Assembly: GCA_964431735.1 (NCBI GenBank)
Contig: CAYSLJ010000180.1
Location: forward strand, 1-13,833
DNA from: CALARM01 sp964431735
GTDB lineage: Bacteria; Vulcanimicrobiota; SpSt-956; JAKJGF01
DNA length: 13,833 nucleotides
Direction of reading: 5' to 3'
Of the stretch, positions 7,624-13,833 are shown piece after piece. Below the pieces are notes generated by a model, which saw only the letters and a list, made by a program, of their open reading frames with translations, searched no databases and was not told where the DNA came from. Position 1 is the stretch's first letter. Each line of letters opens with the position of its first letter. The translations under genes were made by a program, and so were the position numbers.

Positions 7624-7627
7624 TGTT
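7538..7627 (-). repeat. Inverted, diverged copy of 67-163
   Basis: Read on the minus strand, this region aligns with 67-163 over its whole length. The shared blocks include GTGAACATAAAT, GTGACGGGAGG and TTTATTACATA. It is 90 bases against 97. The difference is exactly seven bases and falls in the heptamer core, where this copy has one unit fewer and decayed units (GTGAGTC, ATAACAT). Confidence 0.75.
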
Positions 7628-7709
7628 TATTGGTATCTATTTGCAATATAAAAATATCATAAAGATATTAATTATACAATAGTTTATAGCGTTTCTCTCT
7701 ATATTTTTC

Positions 7710-7738
7710 TTGTATTTTACGGGATTTTTTGTTATTAT
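7710..7738 (+). promoter_or_regulatory. Promoter of the STAND regulator gene
   Basis: A -35 box TTGTAT (7710-7715), a 17-base spacer and a -10 box TATTAT (7733-7738). The -10 sequence and spacing equal those of the activase promoter. An overlapping TATAAA lies at 7736-7741. The inferred start near 7745 leaves a leader of about 30 bases containing the Shine-Dalgarno-like AGGCAGG (7761-7767), eight bases before the ATG. Confidence 0.6.
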
Positions 7739-7775
7739 AAAACAGTAAATCCAATCATACAGGCAGGTATTTATC

Positions 7776-10637
7776 ATGTTCTTAAACATTCTTCCGAAGC
7801 CTCCAGATTTGTTTTCAGGAAGAGATAAAGAATTAAAGAAGATTGAACAACTTTTTTCAAGTATAAATTTCTTTTATATAGAAGGCATAACAGGTGCCGG
7901 AAAAACTTCTCTCCTGTTAAAATGGGCAAATATTCTTTCAGAACATGATGAGTATAAAGACAGAATTTTATGGTTACAGTGCCATGAAGATGATACCCTG
8001 GATACTCTTCTTTCGGATATATGCGAACATATTGAAATAAATGAAGGAAAACCTCTTAAAGAATTTCTTGTAGACAGATCTTTGAACAATGAAGAGAAAT
8101 GTCTTTATATTATAAATCTTTTAAATAAATATACTTATATTCTTTTTATTGATGATTTTCAATTTATAAAAAAAGAATCACATAAAATTTTCATATATAC
8201 AATCAAAAAATATTTACGAGCATCCAGTATATATATTATTTCTTCGGAAAGTCTTTCTCTTTCTCCAGTAGAAAGTATGGATGTCTTAAGACTTAAAGTT
8301 AAAGGTTTATCTGAAGAAGATAGTATTTTACTTTTTACAAAACTTCTCATTTTTCATGATTTTGAACCCCTTCCTGATAGAAATATAATTATGAAAATAG
8401 TTGAACATTCGGGAGGTTATCCCCTTATTTTAAAAACCTTTGCCTGTTTACTCGTATCAAAAACCTCTACTGTTGAAGATATTATAGAAAAAGGAGATCT
8501 GGGCAGGGATACGGAAAAATTTTTATTTGGAAAAATAATGGAAGAAACCGGCAGTGAAGAAAAAAATATCCTCGAATTTTTATCTCTCTCCCGTATATCC
8601 CTTTCTTCTGACTCTATAAAAAAAATAACTCATATTGATAATATATCAAAATATCTGTTATTACTTGAAGATAAGATGTTTCTGGAAAAGGATATTTCCT
8701 GTAATTACCTGCTTCAGCCTCTTTTAAAAGCATATATAAAAAAAGAAACAGGAGAAAATAAAAAGATTTATATTAATAAAATACTCGGTGAATTCTTTGA
8801 ACATGAACCTGAACTCTGGAGTGAAGCTTTTTATCATTATATGAATGCAGGTGAACCGGAGAAAGGCAGTAGTTTTTTTCAAAAAAATATGGGAAAACTA
8901 TGTTCCATGGGATATTATGAAGAGTTTATGGAAAAAATTGAACTGTTAGAAAAAGTGATTCCTCTTACGGAAGACATGAAAATCATGAAAGCAAACGTGC
9001 TGTCCATACAGGGAAAATGGAAAGAAAGTCTTGATATACTTGAAGAAATTAAAAATAAGATTACAGATGAAACATTAAAAGGAGAGGTTTACTCATCTCT
9101 CGGCGGTCTTTATCTGAATATGGGGAATTTCCGTAAAGCCAAACCTATTTATGAAGATGCTCTGAAGATTTTCACGAAATTTAATAATTCAATAAGGATA
9201 ACAAAAATACTCAATTACCTTGCAATTATCTATGGTTTTTCAGGAAATATGGAAAAAGCCTCACTTCTTGCGGAGCAAAGTTTCACTATTGCTCAGGAAG
9301 GAAAAAATGAAACAGGTATGGCTTTCTCTCTCAGAGCGAAAGCTATAATATATATTGAACAGGAATATTTTGAAGAAGGTCTTGCTATTTGCGAAGAGTG
9401 TCTTGAACTGACAAAAAAGATAGGATCGTCGCGCCTTGTATTCTGGGCTCTGGATAATAAAGGAAAGGCTCTTACAGGTCTCTGCAGATATGATGAAGCC
9501 AGAGAGTGTTTCGAAAGAAATCTTTCTTCAGGAAAAGACGTAAGGGATAATCTTATGATAGCTTTTTCCTGTTTCGGCCTCGGAAGGGTTTTTTATGAAC
9601 AGGGTGATTTTGATAAAGCTTATGAATACTATAAGGAAAGCATCAAAAATTATCTTCTTATAGGAAATAATGTTGGTGTTGCAATGTGTGAATATTATAC
9701 AGGCCTTATTTTTGAAGAGAAAAAAGAAATTACCAGAGCCATTCATATATATTCAGCAGTTCTTGAAAAAGCCAGAGAAATATCTTTTATTAAACTGGAA
9801 GTAAAAGCAGAGATAAAGCTTTTAAAGAGTAAAATAATAAATAGAGAAATATATCCTCATTTAAGAGATATAAGGGAGATAAAGAAAAAAATTCCTCCCT
9901 ATTTTATAAGAGAAATGGTAGAGATTGATATTCTGCTTTCTGAAGCATGTTTGAGAGAAAATAAACAGAAAGAACAGGAACATATTCTCAATGATATTCT
10001 GGCTCTTTCGGAAAAATCCCGTTATGTTTATGGCATTGCAAAAATATGTTATGTAATGAGTAACACATCAGTAAGAGATGAAAAGACAAAAAAATTTTTA
10101 AGAAAAAGAGCAGAAGAACATATGAAACTGCTGACCGGCAGTGAAAAAAGAGATTTAGATTCCTTTTTTATTCAAAAAGACAGGGAAGTGGAGAAATCAT
10201 TTATTGTAAAAACAGATAAGAAAGATTTTATTGCAACTATATCTGATGTGGAAGAATTAAGAATGAGAAAAAGTGATTTTATCTTTTTTCTTGATATACC
10301 CGGAAAATTTGCCTTTGAACATGATAAAGGTGAGATAAATATTTTCAGGAAAAGAACGATTCTGTCCCTTCTACTTTTCCTTATTCGTAATGCAGGAAAA
10401 GGTTTTTCTCAGGAAGAAATTTATAAAGAAATATGGGGATGGGAATATGATGAAATTACAGGCGGTACAGAGGTAAGAAAAAATATATCCCGTCTCAGGG
10501 ATTTACTCGAACCTGATAAGGATAATTTAAAATATATATTACTCAGAGAAGCCTTCCTTGGAGAAAAGGGAAAATATTATTTTAACAGTGATACGGAATT
10601 CTGTTTTATTGATGAAGTTGTGAGTCGTGAGTCGTGA
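7776..10637 (+). CDS. STAND-type ATPase / TPR protein with C-terminal winged-helix DNA-binding domain (transcriptional regulator)
   Basis: 953 residues, cytosolic. An AAA/NACHT-like ATPase occupies about 10-320: FSGRDKEL (13-20), Walker A GITGAGKT (37-44), Walker B YILFIDD (121-127) and a GGYPL motif (213-217) typical of STAND ATPases. A helical region with several TPR-like units (about 370-690) follows, with visible patterns such as LGGLYLNMGNFRKAKPIYEDA (442-462). After a helical linker, residues about 845-940 resemble an OmpR/PhoB-type winged helix: an RKRTILSLLLFLIRNAGKGF stretch (858-877), EEIYKEIWG, and VRKNISRLRDLLEP as recognition helix. Family knowledge: such proteins are large signal-gated transcription activators related in plan to MalT and SARP regulators, but with the DNA-binding domain at the C-terminus and of the winged type. 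The target genes are unknown. The last residues VVSRES and the stop are encoded by a heptamer repeat. It is divergent from the kinase and convergent with the protease-like gene. Confidence 0.85.
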   Translation: MFLNILPKPPDLFSGRDKELKKIEQLFSSINFFYIEGITGAGKTSLLLKWANILSEHDEYKDRILWLQCHEDDTLDTLLSDICEHIEINEGKPLKEFLVDRSLNNEEKCLYIINLLNKYTYILFIDDFQFIKKESHKIFIYTIKKYLRASSIYIISSESLSLSPVESMDVLRLKVKGLSEEDSILLFTKLLIFHDFEPLPDRNIIMKIVEHSGGYPLILKTFACLLVSKTSTVEDIIEKGDLGRDTEKFLFGKIMEETGSEEKNILEFLSLSRISLSSDSIKKITHIDNISKYLLLLEDKMFLEKDISCNYLLQPLLKAYIKKETGENKKIYINKILGEFFEHEPELWSEAFYHYMNAGEPEKGSSFFQKNMGKLCSMGYYEEFMEKIELLEKVIPLTEDMKIMKANVLSIQGKWKESLDILEEIKNKITDETLKGEVYSSLGGLYLNMGNFRKAKPIYEDALKIFTKFNNSIRITKILNYLAIIYGFSGNMEKASLLAEQSFTIAQEGKNETGMAFSLRAKAIIYIEQEYFEEGLAICEECLELTKKIGSSRLVFWALDNKGKALTGLCRYDEARECFERNLSSGKDVRDNLMIAFSCFGLGRVFYEQGDFDKAYEYYKESIKNYLLIGNNVGVAMCEYYTGLIFEEKKEITRAIHIYSAVLEKAREISFIKLEVKAEIKLLKSKIINREIYPHLRDIREIKKKIPPYFIREMVEIDILLSEACLRENKQKEQEHILNDILALSEKSRYVYGIAKICYVMSNTSVRDEKTKKFLRKRAEEHMKLLTGSEKRDLDSFFIQKDREVEKSFIVKTDKKDFIATISDVEELRMRKSDFIFFLDIPGKFAFEHDKGEINIFRKRTILSLLLFLIRNAGKGFSQEEIYKEIWGWEYDEITGGTEVRKNISRLRDLLEPDKDNLKYILLREAFLGEKGKYYFNSDTEFCFIDEVVSRES
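10619..10637 (+). repeat. TGA-phased heptamer repeat encoding the end of the STAND gene
   Basis: GTGAGTC is repeated in tandem, with TGA at 10621, 10628 and 10635. The frame passes through the first two as GTG-AGT-CGT-GAG-TCG and terminates on the third. The repeat therefore supplies the final VSRES and the stop codon. Confidence 0.75.
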
Positions 10638-10640
10638 TTA

Positions 10641-10662
10641 GGGGAGTTTAATTAAACGCCCT
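10641..10662. repeat. Near-perfect palindrome after the STAND gene
   Basis: GTTTAATTAAAC (10646-10657) is a perfect 12-bp palindrome. After one mismatched pair it extends by GGGG (10641-10644... with 10645 as the mismatch) against CCCT, including one G-U pair. It sits four bases after the stop codon and could be a transcript-end hairpin for either convergent gene, but neither strand has a following T-run, so I do not call it a terminator. Confidence 0.45.
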
Positions 10663-10679
10663 GCAATTAAATACCCATC

Positions 10680-10752
10680 TCGCATCACGAACCACCCGTC
10701 ACGCGTTACGCGTTACGCGTCACGATTATCACGCATCACGCATTACGATTAT
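10680..10752. repeat. Heptanucleotide array, copy 4 (longest)
   Basis: ACG recurs at 10687, 10701, 10708, 10715 and 10722, with a degenerate ACC at 10694. After a two-base phase slip it continues at 10731, 10738 and 10745. The conserved core is 10697-10724 (GTCACGCGTTACGCGTTACG and on). The flanks are decayed units such as CACGCAT. It fills most of the 149-base convergent gap. No T-tailed terminator is visible for either flanking gene. Confidence 0.8.
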
Positions 10753-10786
10753 AATAAGTTTTTCCTTTCTATTTACTTCCTGTAGA

Positions 10787-13741
10787 TTACCGCTCCGTAC
10801 CAACCAGACTAATCTCAAACGTTTCTCCTTTATGCAATACAAAACCTTTACCGTCATTATCTTCTTCTTTAAATATAAATCCTTCGAATACTCCCATAAG
10901 TTTAAGCTTCTGCTCAGCCGGCACTACTGCCCCGAATTTTCCTCCCATATCTGAGTGAAATCTCAATTTTTTCTCTTTCCCCTTGCTGCCAGGATATTTT
11001 ACTATAAGAGTAGAATCCGGAATACCCTTTCCTGTATGTTTATCCACGATCTGGCCGAATATTGTAGCAGCCGGTTCTATTTTATAGAGGTGATCTTTTT
11101 TCTCTTTTCTTACCTCTAAAAGTTCTTCTTTTCTTAAATAAACAGCACCTTTACCGTTTTCTTTTTTCTTATAAATATCTGCTATGTAATCTCCTTCGGG
11201 AAGCTTACATTCTATAGTTCCATTATTATCTGTTAAAAATTCTTTTATAAATCTGTGGGGATATCTTTCTTTTCCTTTTACATATTCTTCTATCATTTTC
11301 CTGTCTGTCGGACCGAATAGAGACATTATTTTTACGACAGCTCCTTTAACAGATTCATCTGTAATGCTATCGCTTATCTTAAGATTTACGAGAACCTTTT
11401 CATGAGGCGTTAACCGGAAATTTTTTACAATAGATTTCTCTTTCATGGTAATGTCTTCTTTATAATCATAATGAAGTTTTTCTTCTATAATAAGCGTGTA
11501 ATCATCGGAAGGAAGAATTGCAGAATAATTTCCTTCACTGTCAGTGTCAATTCTTCTTTTTTTTCCTTCTTTATTTATAAAAGTAAGATATGCATTTACA
11601 GGTAATTCTTCGGATGAAGTAATTTTACCGCTCATATGGGAACTTTTTCTGGTACAGTGCACCGTAAAAGAGGCAGATTTCAATCTTGCTATAATACGTT
11701 TTTCATCGGCTACCATTGCAGTGGGGATAAATATGTAAAGGTCGTCTCCGTCTACGGTAAATGGCCAGTTATGCCTGATATCTACCTTTACAGAATCTTT
11801 GAAAATACTGGTTTTTATCCTTCCGCAGCCAAAAATTTCAAAGGGATTTATATTTTTTATATCCAGAATATTCCCGTCAAAGTCAGTGGCATCCAGAAGA
11901 TTTACACGTTTCAGTTCCACATATTTAACTGTCTCTCCGGCGTTAATCTGTAATTTTATTTTAAAATTATAATAGCCAATACTTTCTTTTGCTATAAAGG
12001 TTTCCCCATCTTTTTCCACAGGCATATGTCCTGCCAGTATTGAGAAAGGCGTTCTCGGATATAATGTTCTGAAACTCTTTGTATAATACATACCCTGAGA
12101 TTTTTCCCCTACAGATAACTGCAGTTCTTCCCATTTATCTTCCGGTATATTAATAGAAATATTGATTTTTCCTCTCAGATTGAATTTTGCATTAATATAT
12201 AGGTGGTCTATGGATTTTGCCTTTCCCGGGAGCTTTATGTCAGAATCGCCGTATATTTCACATTCATATACAGTTATCTGATTATAATACTTTGATAGTT
12301 CATAATTCCCGTAAGCTTCGCCTTCCGTCATCATAAGTGAGCTTTTTACGGTAGCAGTAAGGGTGTTTTTTGCTTCTTTTACAGCTTCTCCCAGGGTATA
12401 ACCGAACTGCATATATTTCATTATTTCAGATACCAGTATATCGCCTTCAAGTTCAAGACCACACATAAGCATACCCATAAAACTTGATGCCCCCTGCCTT
12501 ATGGACATGAAAGGTATATTTCTTTCGACCGGAACATCCGAATAGGTCCAGTCTATTTCATTTGAGGAAAGCCAGAGTCCCGTAGTTCTTGTCGTAATAC
12601 AGCTGAAACAATAGATCTGAACCGGCGGTATAAGAGGTAAATCTCCTGCTCCGAGACATTTTTCCGCACATCTTATATAAAGGAGTATGCCATGATTGCC
12701 TATATAACAGAGAAGAGATTTTTTCAGATTTTCTATTATATTTGAATAGCGGTTGTCTTTCCCGTAAAGTTCTGTCATATGCCAGCCGTTATTTTTTAGA
12801 TTGTCAGATATAAAACATGCACTTGTCCGCAGTGTGGGAACTTCCGCCGCTGCCCCCATTTCTTCAAGGCATGTCACACTGTCCGAAGAAGAAATACCTT
12901 TCAATTTAATATGTTTTCTGAGTTTTTTGTAGAGAAAACTTCTCTGAAAAAGAAGTGATGCATCCAGTATATTCAGACCATGTATTCTTCCCTGGGATGC
13001 TCTCACATAATCTCCTTCAAAGAGGGTATAATCTCTTATAACATCGGTCTTCCAGTTGTAACCTATTATAAAATCGGGAAGATTGGTCTGCACAAAAGGA
13101 AGACTTCCGGGCGTTCCGACTGCTGTAATAGTATTTACATGTTTATATTCAGTCGAAACATTTATTGTTTTTTCAATCTCAAGACCGGAATTAACATTTG
13201 AAGCATCATATATAATCCCCTTTTTTATCGCACATATATATGAGCCGAGTAATGAAAGGGAAGGACATCTGTAATCACTTACAAAAGTTGTTTCTTTACC
13301 GTTCATATCGGAAGAATTGATTATTACAATGTCTTCCCATGAAGATTTTCCACTGAATTTGATTATATCTTCTTTTGTTTTCAACGTCTTATGTCCCGGT
13401 ATATCAGAAATATCCCCTAACAGTATAATCTTTCTATTTGATTTATGAACGTTAAATCTGGATTTTTCTATAAAAAGGAATTTTTTATTTATCAGTAAAG
13501 GAAATGCCATCAGAGCAAGGGGAAAATCTTCTTTTGAATAGACTGCTATATTACCTGAATAATTAAATTGTTCAACGTCTTTAAGAGTAATATCATAATA
13601 TGTTATGAAATGATTGATGAGATTATCTTTAGAATTTCTGTCATATAAGATTATGGCAGGATTTTTTTCTTTTATAAAAAGTGCTGAAATTTTTTCCAGT
13701 GCTTCATATCTGTCTTCTGCGGAAATTTTATATAAATTCAT
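10787..13741 (-). CDS. Gingipain-like (peptidase C25 fold) protein with three C-terminal beta-sandwich repeats
   Basis: 984 residues from ATG 13741, chosen because GGGGAGG (13754-13748) sits six bases upstream. An in-frame ATG at 13813 would run through the promoter. Residues 1-200 form an alpha/beta region (KIILLGDISDIPG 104-116). Residues about 205-507 carry C25-like landmarks: GTPGSLPF (209-216), EGDYVRASQGRI (242-253), NHG with H350, a downstream CFSC with C378 and C381, RQGASSFMGM (415-424), YTLGEAVKEAK (448-458) and YGDSDIKLPG (497-506). H350 and C381 are 31 residues apart, close to the His-Cys dyad spacing of gingipains, so they are the likely catalytic pair. The C-terminus holds three carboxypeptidase-regulatory-like repeats: about 703-752, 783-857 and 892-958. 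There is no signal peptide, transmembrane segment or sorting signal, unlike secreted gingipains. Substrate unknown. The fold assignment is inferred from motif order, not from a search. Confidence 0.75.
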   Translation of the reverse strand: MNLYKISAEDRYEALEKISALFIKEKNPAIILYDRNSKDNLINHFITYYDITLKDVEQFNYSGNIAVYSKEDFPLALMAFPLLINKKFLFIEKSRFNVHKSNRKIILLGDISDIPGHKTLKTKEDIIKFSGKSSWEDIVIINSSDMNGKETTFVSDYRCPSLSLLGSYICAIKKGIIYDASNVNSGLEIEKTINVSTEYKHVNTITAVGTPGSLPFVQTNLPDFIIGYNWKTDVIRDYTLFEGDYVRASQGRIHGLNILDASLLFQRSFLYKKLRKHIKLKGISSSDSVTCLEEMGAAAEVPTLRTSACFISDNLKNNGWHMTELYGKDNRYSNIIENLKKSLLCYIGNHGILLYIRCAEKCLGAGDLPLIPPVQIYCFSCITTRTTGLWLSSNEIDWTYSDVPVERNIPFMSIRQGASSFMGMLMCGLELEGDILVSEIMKYMQFGYTLGEAVKEAKNTLTATVKSSLMMTEGEAYGNYELSKYYNQITVYECEIYGDSDIKLPGKAKSIDHLYINAKFNLRGKINISINIPEDKWEELQLSVGEKSQGMYYTKSFRTLYPRTPFSILAGHMPVEKDGETFIAKESIGYYNFKIKLQINAGETVKYVELKRVNLLDATDFDGNILDIKNINPFEIFGCGRIKTSIFKDSVKVDIRHNWPFTVDGDDLYIFIPTAMVADEKRIIARLKSASFTVHCTRKSSHMSGKITSSEELPVNAYLTFINKEGKKRRIDTDSEGNYSAILPSDDYTLIIEEKLHYDYKEDITMKEKSIVKNFRLTPHEKVLVNLKISDSITDESVKGAVVKIMSLFGPTDRKMIEEYVKGKERYPHRFIKEFLTDNNGTIECKLPEGDYIADIYKKKENGKGAVYLRKEELLEVRKEKKDHLYKIEPAATIFGQIVDKHTGKGIPDSTLIVKYPGSKGKEKKLRFHSDMGGKFGAVVPAEQKLKLMGVFEGFIFKEEDNDGKGFVLHKGETFEISLVGTER

Positions 13742-13747
13742 AAATAG

Positions 13748-13754
13748 CCTCCCC
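13748..13754 (-). promoter_or_regulatory. Strong Shine-Dalgarno that sets the C25-like start
   Basis: GGGGAGG on the minus strand lies six bases before ATG 13741-13739. No comparable site precedes the in-frame ATGs farther upstream, which settles the start at MNLYKISAEDR. Confidence 0.8.
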
Positions 13755-13771
13755 GATTTCATATTATTTCT

Positions 13772-13811
13772 ATTATAATCTATACTTTCGCAGATTTTTA
13801 AAAAAATCTGC
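13772..13811 (-). promoter_or_regulatory. Candidate promoter (-10) with overlapping 22-bp palindrome
   Basis: A consensus TATAAT lies at 13777-13772 on the minus strand, about 30 bases before the ATG. No -35 box is recognisable at 16-18 bases. That position is instead covered by a perfect palindrome, GCAGATTTTT (13790-13799) and AAAAATCTGC (13802-13811), two bases apart. This fits an operator or activator site replacing the -35 element. As a hairpin it has no T-run on either strand, so a terminator is unlikely. Confidence 0.5.
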
Positions 13812-13833
13812 AAAAGGGTCTTGATAAAATAAA

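Noticed and set aside
229..7698. Shared AAACGCTAT near 235 and inverted near 7690 as part of the palindromic element
   Set aside because: The nine-base match is not collinear with the element arms: it lies on the opposite side relative to the core. It is short enough to be chance.
7776..10637. STAND protein as a defence (Avs/NLR-like) effector
   Set aside because: The C-terminus looks like a winged-helix DNA-binding domain rather than a nuclease, protease or membrane effector. The neighbouring protease-like gene is convergent, not in an operon with it.
10641..10662. Palindrome after the STAND gene as an intrinsic terminator
   Set aside because: The stem is AT-rich in its centre and neither strand continues into a T-run.
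108..10724. Heptamer arrays as CRISPR repeats
   Set aside because: The arrays are kilobases apart with genes between them. The units are seven bases without spacers, and no cas gene is present.
10787..13813. Longer start of the C25-like protein at 13813
   Set aside because: It would translate through the consensus TATAAT and palindrome. It has no good ribosome binding site, whereas GGGGAGG is ideally placed before 13741. The extra 24 residues do not form a signal peptide.

Overview
This is an AT-rich window from a bacterium that is probably an uncultured anaerobe. The anaerobe reading rests on the first gene, a giant acyl-CoA dehydratase activase-type iron-sulfur ATPase, a family typical of strict anaerobes. 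No ribosomal or marker gene is present, so I do not name a phylum. The window has four large intact genes, all over 800 codons, and almost every gap between them carries the same GC-rich heptanucleotide repeat.

Layout. 1-51 may be the end of an upstream ORF or insertion sequence. 67-178 is a palindromic repeat element with a heptamer core. A near-consensus promoter (330-358) then drives a 1412-residue double-ASKHA activase / HgdB-like fusion (419-4657, +), closed by a strong intrinsic terminator (4668-4714). The gap 4715-4860 is made of heptamer arrays and a small palindrome. A soluble PAS-GAF-PAS hybrid histidine kinase lies at 4861-7380 (-). The divergent gap 7381-7775 holds a second, composite copy of the palindromic element and a promoter for a 953-residue STAND-type ATPase with TPR repeats and a C-terminal winged-helix DNA-binding domain (7776-10637, +). 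A short heptamer-filled convergent gap follows. Then comes a 984-residue protein with a gingipain-like (peptidase C25) domain and three C-terminal beta-sandwich repeats but no export signal (10787-13741, -), with its promoter region at the window end.

How the genes relate. There are no operons: every gene is transcribed alone, in alternating directions. The kinase and the STAND regulator are divergent and share an upstream region, so both may be signalling or regulatory proteins under common control. Neither has a visible target in the window. The STAND regulator and the C25-like protein are convergent neighbours, so a functional link is only a guess.

The most distinctive signal is in the non-coding DNA. 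Four arms of the motif WTTACTGANNTGANCATAA bound two palindromic elements. GC-rich ACGCGTW heptamer arrays sit in all four intergenic gaps. A 7-nt TGA-phased array supplies the stop codons of both the kinase and the STAND gene.
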